From Halorubrum sp. Atlit-26R (GTDB lineage Archaea > Halobacteriota > Halobacteria > Halobacteriales > Haloferacaceae): a stretch of 64,000 bases of DNA. Of this stretch, positions 51,243 to 60,833 are shown one piece after another. Each line of letters starts with the position of its first letter. The stretch's first letter is position 1. The stretch lies in NCBI RefSeq assembly GCF_003666015.1, contig NZ_QPLT01000005.1, forward strand, positions 147,745 to 211,744. Reading direction: 5' to 3'. A program made the translations under genes and the position numbers. Under the pieces are notes generated by a model. That model had not been told where the DNA came from and made no database searches. It worked only from the letters and a program-made list of their open reading frames with translations.

Positions 51243-52565
51243 ATGTACGACGGCCTCAAGGGATTCCGAGATTTCTACCCCGGCGAGCAGTCCGCTCGCC
51301 GCGAGGTGACCGACGCGATCGAGGACGCGGCGAGCCGGCACGGCTTCCGCGAGATCGCCACGCCCGCCTTAGAGCGGACGGAGATGTACGTCGACAAGTC
51401 GGGCGAGGAGATCGTCGAGGAGCTGTACGCCTTCGACGACAAGGGCGGCCGCGGCGTCTCGATGACGCCGGAGCTCACGCCCACCGTCGCCCGGATGGTC
51501 GTCGCGAAGGGCCAGGAGCTGTCGAAGCCGATCAAGTGGATGTCCACCCGCCCGTTCTGGCGCTACGAGCAGGTCCAGCAGGGCCGCTTCCGCGAGTTCT
51601 ACCAGACGAACATCGACGTGTTCGGCTCCTCGGCGCCCGAGGCCGACGCCGAGGTGCTCGCGGTCGCCGCCGACGCCCTCACCGACCTCGGGCTCACCGG
51701 CGACGACTTCGAGTTCCGGGTCTCCCACCGCGACATCCTCGGGGGCCTCGTCCGGTCGCTCGCGGCTGACCCCGACGCGGTCGACACCGCGGCCGCGATC
51801 CGCGCTGTCGACAAGCGCGCGAAGGTCGACGACGCCGAGTACGTCGGCCTCCTCTCCGACGCCGGGCTCGACCGCGACACCGCCAGGGAGTTCGACGACC
51901 TCATTTCGGGGGTCGACGCTCCCGCGGACCTCGACGCTGTCGCGGAGGCCGGCGACGAGGCGGTCGCGGACGCGGTCGAGAACCTCCGGAACGTCCTCGC
52001 CGCGGCCGACGACTTCGGCGCGGGCGAGTTCTGCGAGGTGTCCCTGACGACCGCCCGCGGCCTCGACTACTACACGGGCGTCGTCTTCGAGTGCTTCGAC
52101 TCCACCGGCGAGGTCTCGCGCTCCGTCTTCGGCGGCGGGCGCTACGACGACCTCATCGAGTCCTTCGGCGGTCAGTCGACCCCCGCGGTCGGGGTCGCGC
52201 CCGGCCACGCCACGCTCAAGCTCCTCTGTCAGCGCGCCGGCGTCTGGCCCGACGAGGAGCTGACGACCGACTACTACGTCCTCTCGGTGGGCGACACGCG
52301 GAGCGAGGCGGCCGCGCTCGCGGGCGACCTCCGCGCGCTCGGCGACGACGTGGTCGTCGAGCAGGACGTCTCCGACCGCTCGTTCGGCGCCCAGCTCGGC
52401 TACGCCGACTCGATCAACGCCGAGACGGTCGTCGTCGTCGGCGAGCGCGACTTAGAGAACGGCGAGTACACGGTGAAGGACATGGCGAGCGGCGACGAGA
52501 CGACGGTGCCGGTCGAGGAGTTCCCGCCCGAGGACGGGCTGCCGACGTACGAGGACTACGAGTAA
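51243..52565 (+). CDS. hisS: Histidyl-tRNA synthetase
   Basis: A 440-residue class II synthetase. Motif 1 region GFREIATPALERTEMYVDKSGEE, motif 2 FRYEQVQQGRFREFYQTNIDVFG (MSTRPFWRYEQ precedes it) and the histidine-specific motif LDYYTGVVFECF; motif 3 is GVAPGHATLKLL. The C-terminal anticodon-binding domain (TDYYVLSVGDTRSEAAAL) is complete. It attaches histidine to tRNA-His. Length is normal for archaea. Confidence 0.95.
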   Translation: MYDGLKGFRDFYPGEQSARREVTDAIEDAASRHGFREIATPALERTEMYVDKSGEEIVEELYAFDDKGGRGVSMTPELTPTVARMVVAKGQELSKPIKWMSTRPFWRYEQVQQGRFREFYQTNIDVFGSSAPEADAEVLAVAADALTDLGLTGDDFEFRVSHRDILGGLVRSLAADPDAVDTAAAIRAVDKRAKVDDAEYVGLLSDAGLDRDTAREFDDLISGVDAPADLDAVAEAGDEAVADAVENLRNVLAAADDFGAGEFCEVSLTTARGLDYYTGVVFECFDSTGEVSRSVFGGGRYDDLIESFGGQSTPAVGVAPGHATLKLLCQRAGVWPDEELTTDYYVLSVGDTRSEAAALAGDLRALGDDVVVEQDVSDRSFGAQLGYADSINAETVVVVGERDLENGEYTVKDMASGDETTVPVEEFPPEDGLPTYEDYE

Positions 52566-52624
52566 CGGGCGAACGCGGTCGCTTTCTCAACGCTTTTCAA
52601 CTGCGCGTCGGCACGGTGGGAACG

Positions 52625-53701
52625 ATGATCCCGCTCACGACCGCGATGCCCCCGACCGAGGTCGCCCTCCGCGTGGCCGCCGGCGTCGCCCTCATCCTGA
52701 TCAACGCGTACTTCGTGGCGATCGAGTTCGGGCTGACGCGCCTGCGCCAGTACCCCGAGTCGGAGATGGACACCCCCGGACTGCGGCGGGCGTGGGAGAT
52801 GACCGACGACTTAGAGTTCTACCTGACGACCTGTCAGGTGTGGATCTCCGGAACGTCCATCGCGCTCGGTATCGTCGCGGAGCCGGGGCTCGCGGCGCTT
52901 TTCGCCCCGCTCTTCGAGAACACGGCGCTCGCGTCCGCCGGCGCCGGCTCCCTGTTGGGCTTCTTCATCATCAACATGGTCCACCTGACCCACGGCGAGC
53001 AGACGCCGACGTACCTCGGCGTCGAGCGCTCGAAGCAGGTGGCCGGGTACGGCTCCCGACCCCTCTACTGGTTCGCGTGGCTCATCTCGCCGCTGATCAA
53101 GTTCGGGGACTGGATCGCGAAGGCGACGCTGGGGCTGTTCGGCGTCGAGATGACCGGATCGTGGACCGACGCCGAAGAGGAGGTGTTAGAGACCCGCGCC
53201 GAGCTCCGCAACCGCCTCGGCTCGATGATGGAAGAGGTCGAGCTCCCCGAGGAGCGCCGCGAGGAGGTCCTCAACGCGCTCGACGTCGACGCGCTCGCCG
53301 TGCGGGAGGTGCTGACGCCGGCCGACGAGGTGATCTCGCTGTCGACGACCGCCTCCGCCGAGGAGAACCTCGACCGGATCCGCGACACCCCGCACAGCCG
53401 CTTCCCGCTCGTCGGCGACGACCTGAACGAGTTCGAGGGGATCGTGTACGCCCCGTCGATCGTGAGCCGCTTCGACGAGCTCCGGGACGGCGACCTCGCG
53501 TTCGCGGACGTCGCGGCCCCGCCGATGACGGTGTCGGCGGACGCGAGCGTCAGCGACGCCTTCGACCAGTTTCAGGCGGAGTCGCAGGAGCTCGCCTTGG
53601 TCATCGAGGACGGCGAGGTCGTCGGGCTGCTCACCGCGACCGACGCGATGGAGGCGGTGATGGGCCAGTTAGAGGACCCGCTGGACGCGGGGGACATATA
53701 A
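52625..53701 (+). CDS. CNNM/CBS-domain membrane protein (HlyC/CorC family)
   Basis: A 358-residue protein with an N-terminal CNNM-type membrane domain of about four hydrophobic segments (about residues 10-30, 60-80, 88-120, 135-155), containing MTDDLEFYLTTCQVWISGTSIALG, followed by a pair of CBS domains (REVLTPADEVISLS, FPLVGDDLNEFEGIV, DAFDQFQAESQELALVI). Relatives transport or exclude Mg2+ and are regulated by nucleotide binding to the CBS domains. The ATG at 52625 gives MIPLTTAMPPTEVALRV. Confidence 0.85.
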   Translation: MIPLTTAMPPTEVALRVAAGVALILINAYFVAIEFGLTRLRQYPESEMDTPGLRRAWEMTDDLEFYLTTCQVWISGTSIALGIVAEPGLAALFAPLFENTALASAGAGSLLGFFIINMVHLTHGEQTPTYLGVERSKQVAGYGSRPLYWFAWLISPLIKFGDWIAKATLGLFGVEMTGSWTDAEEEVLETRAELRNRLGSMMEEVELPEERREEVLNALDVDALAVREVLTPADEVISLSTTASAEENLDRIRDTPHSRFPLVGDDLNEFEGIVYAPSIVSRFDELRDGDLAFADVAAPPMTVSADASVSDAFDQFQAESQELALVIEDGEVVGLLTATDAMEAVMGQLEDPLDAGDI

Positions 53702-53734
53702 GAGGCGCAGTGACGCCGGCGGCTCTGCGGCCGC

Positions 53735-54577
53735 CTACCCGCCGAGGAAGTCGCGCCGCACGTCCTCGTCGGCGAGCAGCACGTCGCCGCGGTCGGTGTA
53801 CCGGTTCTCGCCGTTCACCAGCACGTAGCCGCGGTCGCATCGACGGAGCGCCTCCTTCGCGTTCTGCTCGACCATCAGCACCGCCGTCCCCGAGTCGTTG
53901 ATGCGGTCGATGCGGTCGAACATATCGGCGACGAGGTCGGGGGCGAGCCCCGCCGAGGGCTCGTCGAGCAGCAGGAGGTCGGGGTCGAGCATGAGCGCCC
54001 GGCCCATCGCGACCATCTGTCGCTGGCCGCCGGAGAGGGTCCCAGCCTTCTGGTCGCTGCGTTCGCGGAGGATCGGGAACCGGTCGTAGATCGTCTCGAT
54101 CTGGTCTTCGGGCACCTCGTCGAGGATGTACGCGCCCATCTCGAGGTTCTCGCGGACGCTGAGCCCGGGGAACACGTTGTCGTTCTGCGGGACGAACCCG
54201 ATCCCCTCGCGGATGATCTGCTCGGGCGCGAGCCCGTGGATCGGCTCCCCCTCGAACTCGACGGTGCCGCCCATGTGGGTCGTGAGCCCGAAGACGGTCT
54301 TCATCACCGTCGACTTGCCGGCCCCGTTGGGGCCGACGATGGTGACGTACTCCTCGTCGGCGACGTCTAAGACCACGTCCGAGAGGATCTGGAGGTCACC
54401 GTAGCCGGCGTCGAGGTCGCGGATCCTGAGGATCGCGTCGCCGTCGATGGCGTGGCTCGTTCCGGCGTCCGCCTCGGCCTCGACCGCGTCCGAGTCGACG
54501 TCGACCGCGTCGTCGGCGTGCCCGTCCGTCGCCGAGGCGGCGTCGCCGGTCGCGTCGGCCTCTGCGTCGCCGATCAT
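53735..54577 (-). CDS. livF: Branched-chain amino acid-type ABC ATPase LivF
   Basis: A 280-residue ATPase with a 45-residue acidic extension (MIGDAEADATGDAAS). Walker A GPNGAGKST, the LivF-type VPQNDNVFPGLSVRENLEMG, signature GTLSGGQRQMVAMGRAL, Walker B LLLLDEPSAGLAP, H-loop MVEQNAKEAL. It overlaps livG by four bases (ATGA). With LivG, LivM and LivH it forms a high-affinity branched-chain amino acid or amide importer. Confidence 0.9.
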   Translation of the reverse strand: MIGDAEADATGDAASATDGHADDAVDVDSDAVEAEADAGTSHAIDGDAILRIRDLDAGYGDLQILSDVVLDVADEEYVTIVGPNGAGKSTVMKTVFGLTTHMGGTVEFEGEPIHGLAPEQIIREGIGFVPQNDNVFPGLSVRENLEMGAYILDEVPEDQIETIYDRFPILRERSDQKAGTLSGGQRQMVAMGRALMLDPDLLLLDEPSAGLAPDLVADMFDRIDRINDSGTAVLMVEQNAKEALRRCDRGYVLVNGENRYTDRGDVLLADEDVRRDFLGG

Positions 54578-55485
54578 AGGTCCTCCCCCAGGTACGCCTC
54601 GATGACGCGCTCGTCGTTCCGTATCTCGTCGCCGGTCCCCTCGGCGAGAACGCCGCCCTGATGCATGACGATGACGCGTTCGCAGTTCTCCATGATGACG
54701 TCCATGTCGTGTTCGACGAGCAGGAAGGTGTAACCGTCCGCTCGCAGGTCGTGAATCCGCTCCAACAGCTTCTCCTCTAAGGTCGGGTTGACCCCGGCGA
54801 GCGGCTCGTCGAGCAGCACCATCTCGGGGTCGGTCATCAGCGCGCGGGCCATCTCCAGCAGCTTCCGCTGGCCGCCGGAGAGGTTCCCCGCGTGCTCGTG
54901 CGCGAGGTGGTCGATCTCGAAGAACTCCAGCGTCTCCCACGCCCGCTCGCGGAGCTCGGTCTCCTCCGCGACGACGGCGCCGCGGAGCCCGGGCGTCACC
55001 GCCCGGATCGCGGACTCGCCGAGCTGGCCCTGCGGCGCGAGCATGAGGTTCTCCAAGACGGTCATCTCGGAGAGCTCCCGGGCGATCTGGAACGTCCGGA
55101 CGAGCCCCTTCCGCGCGATCTGATACGGCTTGAGGCCGGTGACGTCCTCGCCCTCGAAGTACACCTTCCCGGCGGTCGGCTCGTGGACGCCGGTGATGCA
55201 GTTGAACGTGGTCGACTTCCCGGCGCCGTTCGGTCCGATGAGCCCGGTCAGCGAGCCGGCCTCCACCTCGAAGGAGGCGCCGTCGACGGCGGTGACGCCG
55301 CCGAACCGCTTGACCAATCCCTCCACGCGGAGCGGGGGCCCCCCGGAGGGGACGTGTTTCGCCGCCTCCTCGACCGCGCTGTCGTTCGCCTCCGGTTCGT
55401 CGGCGGTCGCGTCCGTCGCGTCGACGGTGTCGGCGACATCCTCCGCGTCGGCCACGTCGCCCGCCTCCGGAACGTCGCTACTCAT
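54574..55485 (-). CDS. livG: Branched-chain amino acid-type ABC ATPase LivG
   Basis: A 303-residue ATPase. Walker A GLIGPNGAGKSTTFNCITG, LivG-type FQIARELSEMTVLENLMLAP, signature GNLSGGQRKLLEMARALM, Walker B MVLLDEPLAGVNPTLEEKL, H-loop LLVEHDMDVIMENCE. A 45-residue acidic segment precedes the conserved PLRVEGLVKRFGG. The ATG at 55485 overlaps the livM stop by eight bases; a GTG at 55494 is possible. Confidence 0.9.
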   Translation of the reverse strand: MSSDVPEAGDVADAEDVADTVDATDATADEPEANDSAVEEAAKHVPSGGPPLRVEGLVKRFGGVTAVDGASFEVEAGSLTGLIGPNGAGKSTTFNCITGVHEPTAGKVYFEGEDVTGLKPYQIARKGLVRTFQIARELSEMTVLENLMLAPQGQLGESAIRAVTPGLRGAVVAEETELRERAWETLEFFEIDHLAHEHAGNLSGGQRKLLEMARALMTDPEMVLLDEPLAGVNPTLEEKLLERIHDLRADGYTFLLVEHDMDVIMENCERVIVMHQGGVLAEGTGDEIRNDERVIEAYLGEDL

Positions 55486-56827
55486 CGCTCTCACCTCCGG
55501 TCGGCCGCTCCGAGAGGTCGACGGCCGCGGCCGTCTCGATCCGGTCGCCGAGGATCCCCTCGGGCCGCCGGTGGATGATGAACACGAGCACCAGTCCGAG
55601 GAAGACGAACTGGAGCGGCGCGATGTTGTCGGTGGCGTACGCGAGGAACGTCACCGGGTCGAGCGAGACGAGCGCGTCGGCGAACGACGGCGGCGTCTGC
55701 GCGTCGATGAGCCCCCGGACCGTCCCGCCGACGCGCCGCGGCCCCTCGAACAGCACCGCGGCGAAGACGATGCCGCCGAGGACGGAGCCGGTGTTCGACC
55801 CGGACCCGCCGATGATCACCGCGATGAACACGTAGAACGTCAGGAGGGGGCGGAACTGCGGGGTCGGCGAGACGTTGCCCTGGCTGCCGAACCAGAGGAT
55901 GCCGGCGAGCCCCATCAGCGCGCAGCCGATGACGAACACCTTGATCTTCACGAGGTTCACGTCCTTGCCGAGCGAGTTGGCGACGAGTTCGTCCTCGCGG
56001 ATCGCCTTCATCGTCCGGCCGAACGGCGAGCGGCCGAGGCGTTCGAGTATGAGGTAGAACGCGACCAGGAACGCCGCGAGGACGGCGATGTACCCCCAGC
56101 CGATGAGGATCGGGTGCGAGATGCCGAGCCCGCCGTTCCCGAAGACGCCGAAGACGAGGTCGCCGAGCGCGGTCGGCGTCCCCGCCTGTCCGTCGACGAG
56201 GAACAGGTCGCGGACGGGGTTGTCCGGCATCCCCATCCCGCGGCCGCCGCCGGTCCCGGCGCCGATCGTGTCGCGCAGGAAGTTGTCGAAGGTACTCGAC
56301 TGGAGCGACAGGCGGACGATCTCCGAGAGCCCGAGCGTCACGATGGCGAGGTAGTCGGCCTTGAGCCGGAGCGCCGGCAGGGCCGCGACGGCGCCGAGCA
56401 GCGCCGCCATCACCATGCCGGCGACGATCCCGACGGGGAGCGGCAGCCCGAGCCCGGGCGGGCCGAACGCCGGGTCCGGCGACCGGACGACCATCCCCAT
56501 CGTGTACACGCCGACGGCCATGAAGCCGGCGACGCCGATGTTGAACAGGCCGGTGTACCCCCACTGGAGGTTTAAGGCGAGCGCGGTGAGCGCGTAGACG
56601 AGCCCGAGGAAGGTCAGCGTCTCCATGAGGCCGACGACGCTGTTGAGCCCGTCGGTGAACGTCAGCAGCGTCGCGGCCGCGTAGACGGCGAGCAGCGTCC
56701 CGACGACGAGCCCGAGGTCGCTCTCCCGGGCGGCCTCGACGACCGCCGCCGTCGCGCTCTCCGGCGCGTCGGGCGCGCCGTCGGACGGTCCGGACGCGGA
56801 GCCGTCGGGGGCGTTCGCGTCGCTCAT
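55478..56827 (-). CDS. livM: Branched-chain amino acid-type ABC permease LivM
   Basis: A 449-residue integral membrane permease with about 8-9 hydrophobic segments after a polar start (about 1-30). Features include LNLQWGYTGLFNIGVAGFMAVG and a loop FGRTMKAIREDELVANSLGKDVNLVKIKVFVIGCAL, the LivM hallmark where the ATPase couples (A-I-R-E/D-x-E-x-A). A cytosolic Asp/Gly-rich tail ends GGESDE. The gene overlaps livH by four bases (ATGA). Confidence 0.9.
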   Translation of the reverse strand: MSDANAPDGSASGPSDGAPDAPESATAAVVEAARESDLGLVVGTLLAVYAAATLLTFTDGLNSVVGLMETLTFLGLVYALTALALNLQWGYTGLFNIGVAGFMAVGVYTMGMVVRSPDPAFGPPGLGLPLPVGIVAGMVMAALLGAVAALPALRLKADYLAIVTLGLSEIVRLSLQSSTFDNFLRDTIGAGTGGGRGMGMPDNPVRDLFLVDGQAGTPTALGDLVFGVFGNGGLGISHPILIGWGYIAVLAAFLVAFYLILERLGRSPFGRTMKAIREDELVANSLGKDVNLVKIKVFVIGCALMGLAGILWFGSQGNVSPTPQFRPLLTFYVFIAVIIGGSGSNTGSVLGGIVFAAVLFEGPRRVGGTVRGLIDAQTPPSFADALVSLDPVTFLAYATDNIAPLQFVFLGLVLVFIIHRRPEGILGDRIETAAAVDLSERPTGGESDE

Positions 56828-57945
56828 GTGGTGGTCACCCCGCCGAAGAGCCCTTCAGGGCGTAACAGCAGCATGAGGATCATCACGCCGAACGCCGCGG
56901 CCTGGTTGAAGTCCGACGGGATCCAGATCGTGGAGGTGGTGAACACGACGCCGATGACGAGCCCCCCCGCGATGGCGCCGTAGACGGAGCCGATCCCGCC
57001 TAAGATTACGGCCGCGAAGATGAGCAGCAGCAGGAGCCAGCCGAAGTCGAACTGGATCGTCCCGCGGAGCAGGACGTAGAGGTAGCCGGACGCGCCCGCG
57101 AGCCCGCCGCCGATGATCCACGTCGCGGTGACGACGCGCTCGGCCGGAATGCCGGTGATGAGCGCGAGGTCCTTGTTGTCGGCCATCGCGCGCATCGCGG
57201 TCCCGAGCTTCGTGTGCTGGAGCATCCCGTGCATCGCGAGCATCAGCCCGACCGCGGCCACGAGGATGGTGAGCTCGTGGGCGTTCACCGAGAGCCCGAG
57301 CGGGTCGAACGCCAGGTTCGACGCGTCGACGCTGGCGGTGATCCCTCGGCGGTCGGAGCCGTAAACGAACTGGAGCAGGTAGCGCACGATGAGCGCCGCG
57401 CCGATGGAGGCGATGAGCAGCGCGATCCCGTCGCGGTCGCGCATCGGCTTGTAGAACGCGCGGTCGAGCGCCACCGCGAGCAGCGCGGTGACGGCGAACG
57501 CCGCGACCAGCCCGACGAGGATGGCGGCGGGCGTCGTGAGGATGTGCGCGCCGATGTCGCCCGGCGAGGCGTTGCCCGCGTCGCGGACGGTCAGGAGCGC
57601 GCGGGCCGGCACGTCGCCGAACCCCGCGATCAGGAACGCCACGCCCCAGCCGGAGAAGGCGCCGACGCTGACGAGGTCGCCGTGCGAGAAGTTCGCGAAC
57701 GAGAGGATGCTGTACGTCATCGAGAGCCCGATGCCCGCGAGCCCGATGACGAGGCCGATGACGACGCCGTTCCAGAGGTTCGAGCCGAGCCGGTCGACCG
57801 AGATCGACCCCCCGATCGGGCCGAGGCCGACCCCCGCGAGCTTCGCCGCGAGGTCGACGAGGAGCAGGCCGCCGAGGAGGGCGACGAAGAGAAGCCCCGG
57901 CCGGGCCCGCGCCGAGTCGACGATCGACGAGTCAGTTGTTCCCAT
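56824..57945 (-). CDS. livH: Branched-chain amino acid-type ABC permease LivH
   Basis: A 373-residue membrane protein with 8-9 hydrophobic segments. GLAGIGLSMTYSILSFANFSHGDL and LLIASIGAALIVRYLLQF are LivH-type, and GTAMRAMADNKDLALITGIPAERV carries the ATPase-coupling loop. It is first in the livHMGF operon. A TATA-like stretch (TTATTTAC on the minus strand, about 57981-57990) is the likely promoter. No periplasmic binding-protein gene is adjacent. Confidence 0.9.
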   Translation of the reverse strand: MGTTDSSIVDSARARPGLLFVALLGGLLLVDLAAKLAGVGLGPIGGSISVDRLGSNLWNGVVIGLVIGLAGIGLSMTYSILSFANFSHGDLVSVGAFSGWGVAFLIAGFGDVPARALLTVRDAGNASPGDIGAHILTTPAAILVGLVAAFAVTALLAVALDRAFYKPMRDRDGIALLIASIGAALIVRYLLQFVYGSDRRGITASVDASNLAFDPLGLSVNAHELTILVAAVGLMLAMHGMLQHTKLGTAMRAMADNKDLALITGIPAERVVTATWIIGGGLAGASGYLYVLLRGTIQFDFGWLLLLLIFAAVILGGIGSVYGAIAGGLVIGVVFTTSTIWIPSDFNQAAAFGVMILMLLLRPEGLFGGVTTT

Positions 57946-58089
57946 GTGTACGTCTCACTGACGCAGGGTGAGTCACCGAGCGGTAAATAACTCGCTGTTC
58001 GGACAAAAGTCGATACCTCGAAAGCGCCTGACAGCTGTGGCGGCCTCGCCGGAGTTCTCGGAGCCGCGCCTCAGTGTTTTATATCCCCG

Positions 58090-59028
58090 TCAGTCGCCGC
58101 CGGCGGCCCGCGCGTGGCGCCGCGCGTCCTCGGGCGACCGACCCTCGCGGAGCAGCGCCTCGACGAACAGCTCGCCGGCCTTGTACGACGACCGGACCAT
58201 GGCGCCCGACGCGCAGTAGAGGAAGTCGAACTCCTCCTCGGCGACCCGTCGCCACGTCTTGAAGACGTCCGGGTGGACGTACTCGAACACGTCGAGGTGC
58301 GAGCGCGACGGCTGGAGGTACTGGCCGAAGGTGACCACGTCGACGCCGACCTCGCGGAGGTCGCCGAGCGTGCGGTACACCTCGTGGTCGTACTCGCCGA
58401 CGCCGAGCATGAGGCTCGTCTTCGTGTGGATGTCGGACTCGCGGTCGACCCGGTCGAACACCGCGAGCGACTGCTCGTAGTTCGCGCGGCGGTCCCGGAC
58501 CGGCCACTGGAGCCGCTCGACCGTCTCGACGTTGTGGGCGATCACGTCCGGCTCCGCGTCGACGATGCGGTCGATCGCCTCGGGGTCCCCCTGGAAGTCG
58601 GGGATGAGCGTCTCGACGATGATCTCCGGGTCGCGGCGCTTGATCGCGCGGATCGTCTCCGCGAAGTGCGCCGACCCGCCGTCCGCGAGGTCGTCGCGGT
58701 CGACGGACGTGAGGACGACGTAGTCGAGCCCGATCTCCGCGACCGCGTCCGCGACGTTCGCCGGCTCGTCCGGGTCGAGCGGCTCCATCCCGCCCGTCTC
58801 CACGTCACAGAAGTTACACCCGCGCGAGCAGCGGTCGCCCATCAGCATGAACGTCGCCGTGCCGGGGCCGTCCTCTCCCGACCAGCACTCGCCCATGTTC
58901 GGGCAGTTCGCCTCCTCGCAGACCGTGTGGAGGTCGCGGTCGCGGAGGGTGGACTTGATCTCGGTGAACCGACTCCCGGACGGCGGGCGCGACTTCAGCC
59001 AGTCCGGCTTCCGGCGGCCGCGTTGCAT
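58090..59028 (-). CDS. lipA: Lipoyl synthase
   Basis: A 312-residue radical SAM enzyme that inserts two sulfurs into protein-bound octanoyl groups to make lipoate for 2-oxoacid dehydrogenases and the glycine cleavage system. The auxiliary cluster Cys37, Cys42, Cys48 (VCEEANCPNMGECW) and the radical-SAM cluster Cys67, Cys71, Cys74 (DRCSRGCNFCDV) are both present. TSVDRDDLADGGSAHFAETI and RSSYKAGELF are the other family landmarks. Normal length. Confidence 0.95.
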   Translation of the reverse strand: MQRGRRKPDWLKSRPPSGSRFTEIKSTLRDRDLHTVCEEANCPNMGECWSGEDGPGTATFMLMGDRCSRGCNFCDVETGGMEPLDPDEPANVADAVAEIGLDYVVLTSVDRDDLADGGSAHFAETIRAIKRRDPEIIVETLIPDFQGDPEAIDRIVDAEPDVIAHNVETVERLQWPVRDRRANYEQSLAVFDRVDRESDIHTKTSLMLGVGEYDHEVYRTLGDLREVGVDVVTFGQYLQPSRSHLDVFEYVHPDVFKTWRRVAEEEFDFLYCASGAMVRSSYKAGELFVEALLREGRSPEDARRHARAAGGD

Positions 59029-59106
59029 GGTCGACCCTTGGCGTCCGAGCGCAAAAGGGTGCGGGTCGGCGGGGGTCGCGCCGCGGGCTCGACTCCTCTC
59101 GACGAC

Positions 59107-60111
59107 CTACGCCTCGGGCACGAAGACGTTCATCGACGGCGTCTGGATCCCCTGGAACTTGTTCTTCCAGTTGTACGCGATGTTCAGCACGCGGTGCCGG
59201 TTTCCGGGCGGGCCCGTCACCACGCTCACGGAGGTCCCGTCCTCCGGGATCTCGACGCGCGTGTCCTCCCACTCGAAGCCGGCGAGCAGCTCCGAGGGGT
59301 TCTCGACCGTCACCGCCCCGCTGTTCTTGTTCACCTCGTACAGGCGGTAGGAGTCCGTCTCCAGCAGCCGCTTGATCTCGTCGAGGTCGTCGTCGAAGTG
59401 CTCCCGCAGCGCGTCGGCGGTGTGGTAGCCGCAGACGATCAGGTGCGCGAACGTCTCGACGTTGCGCGGGTTCTGCTCGGCCTCGCGCAGGTGATCGAAG
59501 TACGCTAACTTCTCCTCCCGGTCGAGGTCGAGGATGGCGTTGACGATCCGCGCCGCCTCGCGCTGTGTCTCCGTCGAGTCCGGGTCGGCGAGCACTTCGT
59601 CGGCCCGCGAGCCGGTGTTCTGCCCCCGCGAGACGTCGAGGACGTTCTTGAGGTGTTTCGCGCGGTCGTACACCGCCGACTTGTACGACCAGTCGCGGAC
59701 GTCGTCCGGGTAGCCGTCGAACTCCCGCAGCAGGGCCTCGCGGTCCTCCGGGAACCCGATCTCCTCACGGAAGTCGCTCCACGGCGTCGCGCCCTCGAAC
59801 AGTTCGAACTGCGTCAGGGTGTCCTGCCCGAGGTTCGCCCGCGTCCCGCCGCTGGCGACGAACTTCGCTTCGAGGAACGTCTCGCTCCCGTCGGCGGACT
59901 CGACGACGAGGTCGCCGAGCGAGTCGTAGGAGTTGCCGGCGTGCCGCACCGCGGTCCGGTCCGGGAAGTCGGCCCGGATCCGGTCGGCGAGGGCCTCGGC
60001 GAGGTCGGGTCGGCCCTGCGCTTCGAGGTCCTCGTCCGGCTCCGCGTCGTTCGCGAGCCGCGCCGTCAGCCTTTCCGTGGCCTCGACCCAGCCGCGCTCG
60101 TGTTTGCCCAT
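59107..60111 (-). CDS. Putative PD-(D/E)XK-type endonuclease of unknown specificity
   Basis: A 334-residue protein with no assigned family. The central region NSYDSLGDLVVESADG... FLEAKFVASGG fits a PD-(D/E)XK nuclease core: an Asp on one strand (GDLVV), then Glu-x-Lys (FLEAKF) on the next, at about residues 62-90. A conserved C-terminal part (YNWKNKFQGIQTPSMNVFVP) is unusual. No methyltransferase or specificity subunit is nearby, so a classic restriction-modification unit is not shown. It lies between lipA and a phosphatase gene, with a leaderless-type TATA-like box (ATAAAAAA) upstream. Function unknown. Confidence 0.55.
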   Translation of the reverse strand: MGKHERGWVEATERLTARLANDAEPDEDLEAQGRPDLAEALADRIRADFPDRTAVRHAGNSYDSLGDLVVESADGSETFLEAKFVASGGTRANLGQDTLTQFELFEGATPWSDFREEIGFPEDREALLREFDGYPDDVRDWSYKSAVYDRAKHLKNVLDVSRGQNTGSRADEVLADPDSTETQREAARIVNAILDLDREEKLAYFDHLREAEQNPRNVETFAHLIVCGYHTADALREHFDDDLDEIKRLLETDSYRLYEVNKNSGAVTVENPSELLAGFEWEDTRVEIPEDGTSVSVVTGPPGNRHRVLNIAYNWKNKFQGIQTPSMNVFVPEA

Positions 60112-60246
60112 GTGTCGTGTCGGTCGGGCGGTGAGGGATAAAAAAGCGCCTACGACGGGGAAGATGTCCCCCTCACCGGGAGACGCGACGAGCGTGGACA
60201 TTTACCTCAGTCGCGACCGTACGACCGTTCAACAGCGTGGTCCGAA

Positions 60247-60663
60247 ATGAATGAGGTCGGCGACGGGATTCTCGTCGGGACCGTCTCGGACGCCGAGGAC
60301 GAGTCGCTGCTCCGGGGCCGCGGCATCGACACCGTCGTCTCGCTCACGCACGACGATCCGGACACCGGACCCGTCGCTCGCGTCGACGTCCCAATGCTGG
60401 ACGGGCCGCAAAATGAGTACCAGTCGTTCGTCGACGCCGTGGAGACGGTCGTGGCGCGGCGCGAAGCCGGGCAGCGAGTTCTCGTCCACTGCTCTGCGGG
60501 CGCCTCGCGCAGCCCGGCGGTCGCCGCGGCCGCGATGACGCGCCTGACGGACCGGGACCTCGGCGAGGCGTTCGAGCAGGTGTCCGCGCGGCGGTCGGCA
60601 GTCGACCCGCACGACGCGCTGATCCGGCGAGCGGCGACGTTCGCGACGCGGGATCAGGAGTGA
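60247..60663 (+). CDS. Dual-specificity-type protein phosphatase
   Basis: A 138-residue small phosphatase. The catalytic P-loop is VHCSAGASRSP with Cys82 and Arg88 (C-x5-R). The acid Asp is likely in HDDPDT or MLDGP. Archaeal members dephosphorylate Ser/Thr/Tyr residues or act on small phosphates. Start at 60247, just after the AT-rich gap following the putative nuclease gene. Confidence 0.85.
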   Translation: MNEVGDGILVGTVSDAEDESLLRGRGIDTVVSLTHDDPDTGPVARVDVPMLDGPQNEYQSFVDAVETVVARREAGQRVLVHCSAGASRSPAVAAAAMTRLTDRDLGEAFEQVSARRSAVDPHDALIRRAATFATRDQE

Positions 60664-60720
60664 GGCGTAACGCCGAAAAAAGAACCTAGGCGAGGTCTGG
60701 ACTCGGGGTCCCGTCCCCAC

Positions 60721-60825
<105 letters not shown>

Positions 60826-60833
<8 letters not shown>

